NCBI GenBank assembly: GCA_035626675.1
Contig: DASPNH010000207.1
Location: 8,917-72,916, forward strand
Source of the DNA: DASPNH01 sp035626675
GTDB lineage: Bacteria; Desulfobacterota; Binatia; UBA1149; CAITLU01
Length of the DNA stretch: 64,000 nucleotides
Direction of reading: 5' to 3'
This document shows, piece by piece, positions 38,935 through 48,596 of this stretch (positions within the stretch are counted from its first letter, which is position 1; each line of letters begins with the position of its first letter). A program made the position numbers and the translations under genes. Under the pieces are notes generated by a model. It searched no databases, was not told the origin of the DNA, and saw only the letters and a program-made list of their open reading frames with translations.

Positions 38935-39128
38935 GAGGACCTCCTTGGTTCGGCTTTGGGGAATGACGCAGCGGGCGTTGCCCGAAGGCTTTACCCTCCT
39001 GAGGCAAAAACGCCCGTCTGCTTCCTTGGCTCCGACGACCGATGGCGGAGAAGTGTTCACCATTCCCACCTGAATGGGCCATGACGCGGTCAACCGGCGC
39101 AGTTCGTGCCGGCGTCGGTGCGCAGGCC

Positions 39129-39968
39129 TCAGCGCTCGTTGTCCAGAAGCTCTGCCAGGATGCCCATGTCTCCGCTCTCGAGCTCGCGGGTCTGCCCGCC
39201 TTTTGCCAGGAAGTCTGCCATCCGTCGCTTGGCCTCTGGCGTCGGAAGCGTGCGATTGAAGGCATGAGCCTCGTCGAGCAGCCCTTCGACGACGCCGGCT
39301 TCCACCGAGTTCACGCAGTGTTTGGCCAGCGCCAGTGCCGCTGCCGGAAAAGTGGCGATGCGCCGCGCGAGCAGGTCCACGAAGGGCCCGATCTCGTTGG
39401 CCGCAAGGGCACGGTTCACCAAGCCGTAACGTTCGGCCATCTCCGCGCCGAAGTCCTGACACCCCAGCACGATTTCCAGAGCGCGGCCCCTTCCGCACAA
39501 GCGTGGCAGTCGCTGCGTTCCGCTGCCGCCGGGAATGATGCCGAGCGCAACCTCGGGCTGAGCCAGCACCGCCTTGCCGATGGCGGCGAAACGCATGTCC
39601 AGCGACAGCGCCAGCTCGCTGCCGCCTCCGCGTGCGCGCCCTTCGATCTTGGCGATGCTGATCTTGGGCATGGTCCGGAAACGGTCGACCATCGTATGGA
39701 AGAAGCTGAGCGTGTCGGAGGGGGCGGCCACGTCGTCGGGAAGTCGCTGAATGAGCGAGACGTCGGCATGAGCGATGAAGAACTCGGGGTCGGCGCTGTC
39801 GAAGACGATCACGCGCACGTCGTCATCGGCTTCGACCTCGCGCCCGAGCCGGTCGATCTCCTGCATCAGCTCGAGGTCGAAAAGGTTGATGGGCGGATGA
39901 TCGATGGTGGCGAAGCAGACCCCGGCCTCGATGCGTACCCGTAGACATTCGTATCCTTGATAGGCCAT
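39129..39968 (-). CDS. Enoyl-CoA hydratase/isomerase family protein
   Basis: 279 residues from ATG 39968. Crotonase motifs are AHADVSLI (first oxyanion loop), EGRARGGGSELALSLDMRFA (second) and PEVALGIIPGGSGTQRLPR with the Glu. The Asn/Asp pattern resembles enoyl-CoA hydratases rather than decarboxylases. Two genes of this family are in the window and are not close copies. A lead-in to 40049 is open but lacks a start with ribosome site. Confidence 0.9.
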   Translation of the reverse strand: MAYQGYECLRVRIEAGVCFATIDHPPINLFDLELMQEIDRLGREVEADDDVRVIVFDSADPEFFIAHADVSLIQRLPDDVAAPSDTLSFFHTMVDRFRTMPKISIAKIEGRARGGGSELALSLDMRFAAIGKAVLAQPEVALGIIPGGSGTQRLPRLCGRGRALEIVLGCQDFGAEMAERYGLVNRALAANEIGPFVDLLARRIATFPAAALALAKHCVNSVEAGVVEGLLDEAHAFNRTLPTPEAKRRMADFLAKGGQTRELESGDMGILAELLDNER

Positions 39969-40111
39969 GCGTTCCTCCAGGGCTCGTGGCTCGTCCGTCG
40001 CCAGCAGGCTTAACCGGCGCAAACCATTCCCGCAATTCGCGAATGACATCGATGCGGGGTTCGCTCATTCTCTTCGCGGCAAGAGAAGAATCGTCGTACC
40101 AGGAGGTCGCG

Positions 40112-40585
40112 ATGAAGCGTTTCAAGCACATACTGGCCCCCACGGACCTTTCGCCCGAATCCTTCGCCGCCGTGCAGTATGCGGCACATCTGGCGCAGGC
40201 GCAGGGTTCCAAGCTCACCATCCTGCACGTCGCCCAAGTCACGACCCTGCTGTTCACCGATTTCTCGCCGCCGATCGACCTGCTCGCGCTCGACAAGGAG
40301 ATCGAATCCGCAGCGCGCCAGAAGCTAGAGGGCTGGATCGCGCGACACCTCAAGGCCGACGTCAAGCCCAAGGTGCTGCTGCGCAGCGGCGTGACCCACG
40401 ATGTCATCAACGAAACGGCCGCCGCCCTGGAAGCGAGCCTGGTCGTGATGGCCACACACGGCCGGAGAGGGCTCGGGCACGCCCTGCTCGGAAGCGTCAC
40501 CGAGCGTGTTCTTCGCGAGGCGCCGTGCCCGGTACTCGTCGTGCGCCCTCCGGTGCCGAAGGCCAAGCGCAAGCAGGGCAGGTAG
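40112..40585 (+). CDS. Universal stress protein (UspA family)
   Basis: 157 residues; AGGAGG at 40101-40106 supports ATG 40112. The ATP-binding motif G-x2-G-x9-G-S/T is present as GRRGLGHALLGSVTERVL, so it is of the nucleotide-binding class. HILAPTDLSPESFAAVQYAAHLAQ is the first conserved strand/helix. It is divergent from the enoyl-CoA hydratase gene and is monocistronic. Confidence 0.93.
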   Translation: MKRFKHILAPTDLSPESFAAVQYAAHLAQAQGSKLTILHVAQVTTLLFTDFSPPIDLLALDKEIESAARQKLEGWIARHLKADVKPKVLLRSGVTHDVINETAAALEASLVVMATHGRRGLGHALLGSVTERVLREAPCPVLVVRPPVPKAKRKQGR

Positions 40586-40662
40586 GCTGGCCGTCCTGGC
40601 AGCCTTTCAGCAAGGCGGCACCAAGTAGAAACGCAGCAAGACCAGGCAGGCTCGTGTCGGCC

Positions 40663-42908
40663 TCACTGGCACGCCGCTTCCTCCATCCAGTTGTCGACTG
40701 CCGCGCTCGGCCACCGAAACGGCGCCGAGCACACCGCACCGCCGGCGTGGTCGACGCGAAACCGCAGCTCGCCTGCGATCGAGGTGTCTCCCGTGATGTC
40801 CGCTACCAGCGGCGCTATCCAGATCGACGACCATCCGCGCCGAGGTGTGCCTTCGGACGCGACTTCGGGCTTCCAGAGAATGTTCAGGAGGTATGACCCT
40901 CGGTCGTCATCGATCCGCCCGAGCGATCGGCGCGGCTGCCACCGCCCGCCGATGCGTTCTTCGATGACGACGCGCCGTTGGGTGGCGGCGTCGAGCTCGG
41001 ATCCGCTGGCCGGCGCCGGCTCCTCCCACGCGAACATCGGTAGCGCACGCGTCGGACTCGCACCCGAGGTTCGGAGCAGCTTTTCGAGCTCGGCATCCGG
41101 GCGCTCGTGTCCCTCGCCCAGAAAACGCGGACCGAAGGGCTCGAGCGGCGCCGGCCCGACTTCGTAGCGCCGGCGACCGGCTTCGACCTGGGGCGGCTCG
41201 CTCACGGCCAGCTCGGCGTGCAGGCCGAGGATCTCGCACAGCAGGTACGTTCCCTCGTGCGGTCCCCAGATCGTGGATGCGCCCATGTAGTCCTGCATCG
41301 CGTACTCTTCCGGTGTGGTGGCGTAGCCGACGTACTCGTTTGCCAGGCCGACGATGGCCGCGCCGGTGTGATCGCGGCCTAGTGCCGCGCGCAGGCGGCT
41401 GCCCATGGCCGTCGTCATTTCGGCGGGAACGGTCGCGATCACGAAGTCGCCGATGGCGGCTACGGTGACGGGAAGGTCGCGCGGGAAGCTCTGCGGTGGC
41501 GCCAGCGCCTGCGTGAGCTGGACGAAGCGCAGAAGCGGAGAGTCCAGAGCCGGCATCTTGGAGCCCTGCCCGCGAAGCGGACGATCGCGCACGCCCTCGT
41601 GCCAGCCGAGCTCGTGCAGGATGGTGTGATCCCTTCGGCTCCCCCGAGCGTCGCCACTCCGTACTGCGGCAGCTCCGCCAGTCGCAGCACTGCACGCTTG
41701 CCGGAACGGCAATCCTGGAACTCGAGACCCGCGGCAGCGTTGCGGCTGCTGCGAACCGCGATTCGGGCGTGCGACGCGTCCCTCGAAGGCTCGACCACCG
41801 GCCGTGCGGGCCCTGCCAGTGCGCGATGCACGTCGCCGCGCAACCGTTCGCCGAGCAGGAAGAGGTCGCGGAAGTCGCGCAGCCGGCGCCGCACCGTCAG
41901 GTCGCCCTCGGCGCCGTTGAAGAAGGCGACGACGGGCGCGCGGTTGCCGCGCGAGAGATCGCGGGACACGCGCTCGGTCACGTAGCCGGAAAGGTCGGCG
42001 CTGTAGAAAGGCGTGTCGGCGGCCAGGACGGTGGGATGGAAGGCCGCGAATATGAGCACGGCAACGGTTTCGCCGCGCTCGACGTCGAGCACGGTCACCG
42101 AACGGTCGACCGCACGCAGCCGCGGGCATCCCTCGAGATCCCAGAAGGATTGCGGTTCTTCCGTCTGCGCGCGACAGGCGGGCGAGTGCTTGCCACCCAG
42201 GCGATCCATCATCGGGAATGCATCGACGTTGGCCAGGAAGCTCCATGGCGAGCGGTTGCGCACCAGCGAGTGATCCATCCGTGCACCATGCACCGAGATG
42301 CGAACCGGCGGGCCCGGTGCCAGCGCCTGGTCGATCGCGCCATCGATCGCATCGGTGATACGGCCGACGAGAAAATCGAAGAGCTCGCGGCTGAACCCGG
42401 GATAGAATCCTCCCTGCTCGTTGTAGCCGGCAGCGCTGAGGTAGCTTCCCGGTCCCTGGTGGGTATGGGTTGCCGTCAGCACGATGGCATCGGCAGGGAT
42501 GGCCACGTCCTTTCTCCGGGCGGCCACTTCGTAGGCGACCCGGTCTCGAAGCGCGCCGGGAATGGCGAACAGGTCGCACGAAACCAGAACGAGACTGGAG
42601 CCTTCGGCGTCCTGCAGGAACACGGCGCGCGCCTGCAGGCGGTTCCAGTAGCCGCGCGCCAGATTGCCGGCCGGTCCCATTCCGCCGGTCGGAAAACCCG
42701 GTGCCGGCGTGATGTCGCTCGTCGCCGCACCGGCCAGGAAGGAGCCGGTTCCGACGCCGGGCGTCACACGAAAAGCCGGAATCGTCACGCTCTGCTGGTC
42801 ACGCAGTGCGTTGCGTACGACTCCGCTTACGAGGCTGCCGCAACCCGGCAACGGGAGAGCCGCCATCACCGCGAAGACGATCCCCCGTTTCCACCGTGCC
42901 ATCACCAT
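40663..42908 (-). CDS. Neutral ceramidase (neutral/alkaline non-lysosomal type), frame-broken
   Basis: From ATG 42908 the N-terminal part (about 425 residues) has a lipobox (LPLPGC), GAATSDITPAPGFPTGGMGP, the metal site ATHTHQGPGSYL and FNGAEGDLTVRRR. The frame breaks between about 41626 and 41642; the other frame resumes with DHTILHELGWHEG and QGSKMPALDSPLLRF, then IGDFVIATVPAEMTT, and stops at 40663. The joined product (about 745 residues) matches neutral ceramidases, which hydrolyse ceramide to sphingosine and fatty acid. Taken literally the N-terminal frame stops at 41460. Break is either a sequence error or inactivation. The divergent sphingomyelinase-like gene is the key neighbour. Confidence 0.8.
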
Positions 42909-43004
42909 GCGTTTGTCTTCCCTCGTTACCGGACGCTCGCGCCGCACGAACTTATTCTTCGACCCTCATCGATCAACCCGAGTACCGGAGTTATTGTCGA
43001 CGTC

Positions 43005-44051
43005 GTGAAGCCAGTGTCGCGCTCCGGCGGATTCGCAGCGGCCATCGCGATGGCGATCGTGCTGCAGTCATCGGTTGCCGGCGGCAAGACGCTCGGCGTC
43101 CTTACCTACAACGTTCACGGTCTGCCTGCAGTCCTGATCGGGAGCCGGGACGGGGAGGTCAGGAAGATCGCGCGTATCCTGGACGGACTGCGCAAGCCGG
43201 ACAGTTTCTACGAAGGCGCCGCCACCATCGTCGCGCTCCAGGAAGTGTTCGCCAAGGGCTACCATCGAACCGTGCTCAACCTGGCTGCTCCGTCCTTTCC
43301 CTTCGCCACGGCCAGGGACGATGGCGGCACCTACGGGCTCGGCGACGGGCTGGTGCGATTGTCGGATGCGCCTTTTGCGCGTCACGTGCGCATCGCCTGG
43401 AAGGAATGCTTCGGCAGGTTCGGCCTGTTCCAGAGCGACTGCGACACACGAAAAGGCTTTTCCTACGCGCGCCACGAGGTGGCACCGGGGGCCTTCGTGG
43501 ACGTCTACGACGTGCATGCCGATGCAGGACAGGACCCCGGCAGCCGCCGCGCGCGCGCCGGCAACATCCGCCAGCTTCTGGACGCGATGAGGTCCCTGTC
43601 GCCGGCGGGAACCGCGGTCATCGTGCTCGGCGACACCAACGCCCGCTACACCAGATCACCGCGAGACAATGTCGATCTGTTGGTCACCGACGGCGGCCTG
43701 CGCGACGTCTGGATCGATCTCGTGCGCGACGGCCAGGCTCCGGTTTCGGGCCCGCCGCTGATCGACGGCTGCGCCGCCGAGCCCGGCGGGGCCGATTGCG
43801 AGCTGGTCGACAAGATCCTCTACCGCAGCGGCGATGGCGTGACTCTGCGGCCCATGACCTACGAGGTTCTCGACGACTTCCGCGACAAACGCGGCCGCGA
43901 GCTTTCCGACCATTTTCCGGTCGCCGCCAAGTTCGACGTGGAGGTGGCGGCGCAGCGCGAGGCGGCCGTCGAGACCGCGGCCTCGGCTTTCGATCCGCCG
44001 GCAGAGCTCGCGCGTTTACCCGGAAACCCAGCGTCGGTGCGTACGGATTGA
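43005..44051 (+). CDS. Secreted endonuclease/exonuclease/phosphatase-family phosphodiesterase (sphingomyelinase-like)
   Basis: 348 residues from GTG 43005, where a signal peptide (ends SVAGG) starts directly; a much longer open frame upstream is only a shadow of the ceramidase gene. EEP motifs: LTYNVHGLP, VALQEVFAKGYHRTVL, VLGDTNARYTR and SDHFPVAAKF, with the Glu, Asp, Asn and His residues of the DNase I-like Mg site. Bacterial neutral sphingomyelinases have this fold, but phosphatases and nucleases do as well. The divergent ceramidase gene (96 bases between starts) makes sphingomyelin or a related lipid the best guess. Confidence 0.78.
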   Translation: MKPVSRSGGFAAAIAMAIVLQSSVAGGKTLGVLTYNVHGLPAVLIGSRDGEVRKIARILDGLRKPDSFYEGAATIVALQEVFAKGYHRTVLNLAAPSFPFATARDDGGTYGLGDGLVRLSDAPFARHVRIAWKECFGRFGLFQSDCDTRKGFSYARHEVAPGAFVDVYDVHADAGQDPGSRRARAGNIRQLLDAMRSLSPAGTAVIVLGDTNARYTRSPRDNVDLLVTDGGLRDVWIDLVRDGQAPVSGPPLIDGCAAEPGGADCELVDKILYRSGDGVTLRPMTYEVLDDFRDKRGRELSDHFPVAAKFDVEVAAQREAAVETAASAFDPPAELARLPGNPASVRTD

Positions 44052-44100
44052 CCAGCCGTCCCGCTTCGCGAACTCGTCTCGAAGGTCGATCGGTGTCGCT

Positions 44101-47058
44101 TCAGGCTTCGGGTCTGCCTCGGCCACGCGGACGTTTGGGTCTGCCGGAACGGTGGCCTGCGTCGCGCTCCTGGAAATCCTCGGCAGGGCCACGCAAGGAG
44201 CCGACGTGCTGCTTGACCTGATCCATCACGCGCGCGCACGCGGCCTTGAACCTCGCATCGAGAACGCTCGTGTCCTGGCCGGGCAGCCACGCCACTCGCT
44301 GCCATGCCTCCTGCGCTTCTTCGACGGCCCTGCCGGCTGCGCGCCACTTCGACTCGTCGGGGCGGGCACGCAGCGCGTTGCTCTCCAGCGCGGAGCGCAG
44401 CCGCTCCGCCAGAAGCTCGGTGGTGGACTTGCCCGCGGGCGCGACGGGCGTTTCTTCCTTTACCAGCGATTCGACCTTGGCGACGAGACGTTCCATGCGC
44501 TGACGGTTCGCAACCGGGTCCAGGTCGGTGCCGGCAAAGGCTGCCGGGGACCGTGAGACGAGGGAGGCGAGGGCGGCCATCCATCGCTGGTGCAGCGCCA
44601 CCGTACCGGTGCCCTCGACATACGGCGCATCGGCGATCGACGTTCGCAGCGTCTGCACCTGTGCGCCGAGATCCTCGGGTATCTCCTCGGCCGCGGCCAG
44701 GCCTTCCAGCGCAACGACGAGCGCCTCGCGCTCGGCGAGCTGCGCGGCAGCGGCGACCTCATGGCGCTTGTGGTATCGCTCGAAGAACTTGTCGGCGGCG
44801 GAGCGGAACCTCTTCCATACCGCTTCGCTCTTGGAATGCTGGACCGGACCGATGGCCTTCCAATCGGCCTGCAGCTTCTTCATCTCGGAGGCCGCATTGT
44901 CCCAATCCGTCGATTCCGCCAGCTGCTCGGCCCGCTCGCACAAGGCTTCCTTGCGCGCCAGGTTCTCGTCCCACTCGGCCTTCTTCGAGCTCAGATCGTC
45001 GCGCCGGCGCGTGAAGAACGCATTGCACGCGGCGCGGAAGCGCTGTGCCAGCTTGCGTCCCGCTTCGGCCTGCACCGGGCCCACTTCCTCCCACGCCTTC
45101 TGCAGCTCGCGCAGGCGAGTGGCGGTCTTGCTCCATTCGGTCGAGTCCGCCAGCGCTTCGGCCTGCTCGACCAGTGCGGTCCTGGCGGCGAGATTGGCGC
45201 TTCTCTCCTGGCGCACCTGCTCGAAATGGACCTCGCAGCGGCTGCGGATGAAGTCGGTGGCCGCCTTGAACCGGTCCCACAACGCGCGCGCGCTGTGCTG
45301 CGGCGCGTCCGCGACCTTCTGCCAGCGCGCCTGCAGCTCGCGCAGCGCCTTGGCCGTGGCGGGAAGATCGCTCGGAGTGCCGGCCTCTTCCTCGGCCTTC
45401 AGCGACGCGACGATGGCTTCCGCCATCGCGATCAGCCCCTCCTGCTGCTCGGCGTTGGCGAACCTGCGCCACTCGTCCAGGTCGCGCAGCTCCTTTACGC
45501 GGCGCGCGATCTGTTCCTGAAGCGGTCGCAGCGCTGCGAGCGCGTCACCTGTCTCTCTCGGTGACCCTGCCTTGCCGCCGCTCTCGATGGCGGTGGCGAT
45601 CTCACGCAGCAGCCGTTCGCCTTCACGCAAGGTGATCGTTTCCGCTTCGGCCGCGCGCCTGGCGCGCGCCACCAGCCGCGCCAGCTTCTCGACCTGATCC
45701 CGTGCGACTTTCGCCGCCGCCTCGCGGGCCGCGATCTGACGCGCTTCGAGCGCCTGCATGGCCGCATCCAGACGCGCGATCAGATCGGAGGCCGGCCGCG
45801 ACGCATCGCTCAGCGTGGTCGCCAGCGCCGTTGCCTCGCGTGCCAGTGCCCGGGAGCGCTCGGCGGCGCCTTTGCCTTCCCCGCTCGCCAGGGATTCGGC
45901 CTCGATGATCAGTGCTTCGAGCGCGGCGCGCGTCGCCTGCAGCGCGCTCTCGCGCGCCAGACGCTCCCGGCAGGCTTTCGCCGTCGCGGCGAATCGCGCC
46001 GCCAGCTGCTCGGCGTCGCGCTCGTAGCCGACGACCGGGGCGAGCCTGGCCCATTCCTGCTCGATCGGTGCCAGGCGTTCCAGAACGTTCGCGCCTTCGA
46101 TCGCCTCGATGCGCCGGCACAGCTCCTCACGACTCGCCAATGCCTCGCTGCGGCGGCGTGCCTCTTCGATGGCGGCGGCGATCTCACTTCGGCGCTGGCT
46201 GATGCGCACGCGCGCAGCACCGGCGGCCGCGCGAAACCGGCGCACTGCCTCCTCGTCCGTGCTCGCCAGCGTGTTCCAGGCGGCGTCGAGGCGAGCGAGC
46301 TCGGCGTCGATACGATCCGGATCGGAAAGTTGGGAGAGACCTTCGACGGCGACGCACAACGATGCTTCCTTGGCCCGTCGCTCCTCTTCGGCGCGGCGAC
46401 GGGCGTTCTCTGCGTCCTCGATCGCCTGCAGCATCGTCTTGGCGCGCCGAGCCACCGCTTTGTGCTGCGCGCGAGTTTCGATCGTGCGAAGCAGCGCGAC
46501 GTCGGCGGCGGCCCGTTCCGGTTGCACCACGCGATCGAAAGCCGCCAGCGCGACCTCCCTGTGCTCGCTGTTCAGCGCGATGGCCAGCAGCTCTTCGGCC
46601 GACCCCACGCGTTCCAATGCGGCGAGCGCCGTGCTCTCCACCTTGGCCTGACGGGCAACGCCGCCCAGCGCACGTTCATCCTTCAGGCGGGCAAGCGCGA
46701 TCGCGCGCACGTCGTCGGCTGCGTTGCTCCTGGCAACGGCCGATACGCGGCGAACGTCCGAGAGCAGGCCGGCCGCTGCGGCGGCATCGGAGCTGGTCGC
46801 GTCGAGCGCCATCGCGAGCAATCGATCCGCCGCGGCGTCCCGTACGCCCGCATCCGCATCCGAAACGGCGACGCGCCCAAGAAGCGCGGGGTCGAGGAGT
46901 CTTGCGATGGCCGCTGTTCGGACCTTGGCATCGGGATCGTGCTCTGCCAGCGCTGCGAGCTCGGCTGCGTCCCCCAGCTCAGGGATCGCCTGCAATCGCA
47001 CGGCAGGGTCGGAATGCTTCCAGCGGGGTTGTGGCTTGAGTCGGTCGAGAAATCCCAT
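44101..47058 (-). CDS. Large HEAT-repeat plus DUF349 protein
   Basis: 985 residues. The first 210 residues are HEAT-like (SDPAVRLQAIPELGD, DPDAKVRTAAIARLLD, DADAGVRDAAADRLL). The rest is helical and rich in Glu/Ala/Arg, with at least three DUF349 units (about 75 residues each, for instance RWQKVADAPQHSARALWDRF, AWEEVGPVQAEAGRKLAQRF and DWKAIGPVQHSKSEAVWKRF). Coiled coil is likely through 300-560. The molecular role is unknown. No export signal is seen, so it is cytoplasmic. No partners are in the neighbourhood. Confidence 0.85.
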   Translation of the reverse strand: MGFLDRLKPQPRWKHSDPAVRLQAIPELGDAAELAALAEHDPDAKVRTAAIARLLDPALLGRVAVSDADAGVRDAAADRLLAMALDATSSDAAAAAGLLSDVRRVSAVARSNAADDVRAIALARLKDERALGGVARQAKVESTALAALERVGSAEELLAIALNSEHREVALAAFDRVVQPERAAADVALLRTIETRAQHKAVARRAKTMLQAIEDAENARRRAEEERRAKEASLCVAVEGLSQLSDPDRIDAELARLDAAWNTLASTDEEAVRRFRAAAGAARVRISQRRSEIAAAIEEARRRSEALASREELCRRIEAIEGANVLERLAPIEQEWARLAPVVGYERDAEQLAARFAATAKACRERLARESALQATRAALEALIIEAESLASGEGKGAAERSRALAREATALATTLSDASRPASDLIARLDAAMQALEARQIAAREAAAKVARDQVEKLARLVARARRAAEAETITLREGERLLREIATAIESGGKAGSPRETGDALAALRPLQEQIARRVKELRDLDEWRRFANAEQQEGLIAMAEAIVASLKAEEEAGTPSDLPATAKALRELQARWQKVADAPQHSARALWDRFKAATDFIRSRCEVHFEQVRQERSANLAARTALVEQAEALADSTEWSKTATRLRELQKAWEEVGPVQAEAGRKLAQRFRAACNAFFTRRRDDLSSKKAEWDENLARKEALCERAEQLAESTDWDNAASEMKKLQADWKAIGPVQHSKSEAVWKRFRSAADKFFERYHKRHEVAAAAQLAEREALVVALEGLAAAEEIPEDLGAQVQTLRTSIADAPYVEGTGTVALHQRWMAALASLVSRSPAAFAGTDLDPVANRQRMERLVAKVESLVKEETPVAPAGKSTTELLAERLRSALESNALRARPDESKWRAAGRAVEEAQEAWQRVAWLPGQDTSVLDARFKAACARVMDQVKQHVGSLRGPAEDFQERDAGHRSGRPKRPRGRGRPEA

Positions 47059-47195
47059 GGGACGTAGGCACCTTTGGCTTCAGTGAAGTGAACGCCCTGC
47101 GTAGCACGGGGCCTTTACCATTGAACCATCGCCGCGCGCGGCGAGGGAGCGAGGTTCTGGCTGGGTAAGGGACGAGGCCGACGAGCGGATGGGTT

Positions 47196-47216
47196 GACGG
47201 CGCCCCGGCCGCCGTC
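47196..47216. other. Perfect hairpin in divergent intergenic region
   Basis: GACGGCG (47196-47202) pairs with CGCCGTC (47210-47216) over a seven-base loop, 48 bases ahead of the alpha/beta hydrolase start. There is no T run. It could be part of a 5' leader or an operator. Confidence 0.4.
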
Positions 47217-47263
47217 TAGCTTCCGGCACGCGCTCTTACCCATTGCGGAAGAGACGCCGTGCG

Positions 47264-48148
47264 ATGCCTGATCCGTCTCAGCCCTCCTTTACTCGGCTCA
47301 GCCTGCGCGGCGCGGGCGGCATCAAGCTGGTCGCCGACGCCTACGGCGATCCCTCCCATCGACCCGTCATTCTTCTGCACGGCGGCGGCCAGACCCGCCA
47401 TGCATGGCGAAGCACGGCTGCGGTGCTGGCAAGCGCCGGCTTTTACGCCATCACGATGGACCACCGCGGCCACGGCGAGAGCGACTGGGACGAGGCCGGC
47501 GACTACGAGCTGACCACGTTTGCCGGCGACATTCGCCAGGTCGCTTCCACTCTGTCCTCACCGCCGGCGCTGGTCGGCGCCTCGCTCGGCGGCATGGCGG
47601 CGATGGTGTGCGAGCGCGACCATCCGCTTGCCAGCGCGGTCGTGCTCGTCGACATCACGCCTTCGATGGATCCCGAAGGCGTCCAGCGCATCCTCGGTTT
47701 CATGAGGGCATTCCCCGACGGCTTCACTTCCATCGACGAGGCGGCCGACTGCATCGCCAGCTACCTGCCGCATCGCCCGCGGCCTGCCGATACCAGCGGG
47801 CTCGCCAAGAACCTGCGCCTGGGGCCTGACGGGCGCTGGCGGTGGCACTGGGACCCGCGCTTCCTCAACGACAAGCCGCGCTCGGCGCACAACGAGTTTC
47901 CTGCGCGCATGAACGCAGCCGCGCGTGCGCTTGCCGTCCCGACGCTTCTGGTGCGGGGGCGCATGAGCGAGATCGTCAGCGAGGAGAACGTTCGCGAGTT
48001 CCTCGAACTGTGCCCGCATGCCGAGTACGTCGATGTCGAGGACGCCGCACACATGGTCGCCGGCGATCGCAACGACGTCTTCTGCAGCGTCGTCACCGAG
48101 TTCCTGACGCGCACCGTGACCGTGCGGAACGCTGCCGGCGGCGCCTGA
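47264..48148 (+). CDS. Alpha/beta hydrolase
   Basis: 294 residues from ATG 47264 (TTG 47243 is also in frame). Motifs: LLHGGGQTRHAW (oxyanion), DHRGHGESDWDE, the elbow VGASLGGMAA (Ser), and late AAHMVAGDRNDVF with the catalytic His. An Asp in the RGRMSEIVSEENV region is replaced by Glu or shifted, so the triad acid needs checking. Related to 2-hydroxymuconate semialdehyde hydrolases and peroxidases of the same fold. It overlaps with a PPOX enzyme by a one-base gap, so the two are likely co-transcribed. Confidence 0.88.
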   Translation: MPDPSQPSFTRLSLRGAGGIKLVADAYGDPSHRPVILLHGGGQTRHAWRSTAAVLASAGFYAITMDHRGHGESDWDEAGDYELTTFAGDIRQVASTLSSPPALVGASLGGMAAMVCERDHPLASAVVLVDITPSMDPEGVQRILGFMRAFPDGFTSIDEAADCIASYLPHRPRPADTSGLAKNLRLGPDGRWRWHWDPRFLNDKPRSAHNEFPARMNAAARALAVPTLLVRGRMSEIVSEENVREFLELCPHAEYVDVEDAAHMVAGDRNDVFCSVVTEFLTRTVTVRNAAGGA

Positions 48149-48149
48149 C

Positions 48150-48596
48150 GTGTCCGACCACACGCAGGCCGCTTCGTGGCTGCAGCGCTGCATCGAGCAG
48201 CGCGTCGCACGCTTCGGCACGGCCGATGCGTCGGCACGTCCACATCAGGTTCCGATCTGCTTCGTGCTTCTCGGCGAGCGTCTCTACTCGGTCATCGACG
48301 ACAAGCCCAAGCCTACGCGCACGCGTCTGCGGCGACTTCGCAACATCCGTGAGAACCCGGCCGTCAGCGTGCTCGTCGACCATTACGAGGACGACTGGTC
48401 GGGTCTGTGGTTCGTGACGATGACGGGCACCGCCGCGCTCGTTTCCGATCGCGAAGAGTTCGAGCGCGCGCTGCAAGCGCTGCGCGCGAAGTATCCGCAG
48501 TACGCCGCAATGGCGCTGTCGTGGGAAACGCATCCGATGATCGTCGTGCACATCGCGAACGTGCACGGGTGGAGCGCGATGCCGTCTTCTCCTTAG
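48150..48596 (+). CDS. PPOX-class F420-dependent oxidoreductase (TIGR03668-like)
   Basis: 148 residues with GTG 48150 immediately after the hydrolase stop. The sequence follows the TIGR03668 pattern: RVARFGTADASARPHQVPICFVL, DDKPKPTRTRLRRLRNIRENPAVSVLVDHYEDDW and LQALRAKYPQYA. In mycobacteria, members bind F420. The very short gap suggests it is translated in step with the alpha/beta hydrolase. Confidence 0.88.
   Translation: MSDHTQAASWLQRCIEQRVARFGTADASARPHQVPICFVLLGERLYSVIDDKPKPTRTRLRRLRNIRENPAVSVLVDHYEDDWSGLWFVTMTGTAALVSDREEFERALQALRAKYPQYAAMALSWETHPMIVVHIANVHGWSAMPSSP

Noticed and set aside
41769..43004. Long N-terminal extension of the sphingomyelinase-like protein
   Set aside because: It is antisense to the ceramidase gene; the signal peptide at 43005 marks the real start.
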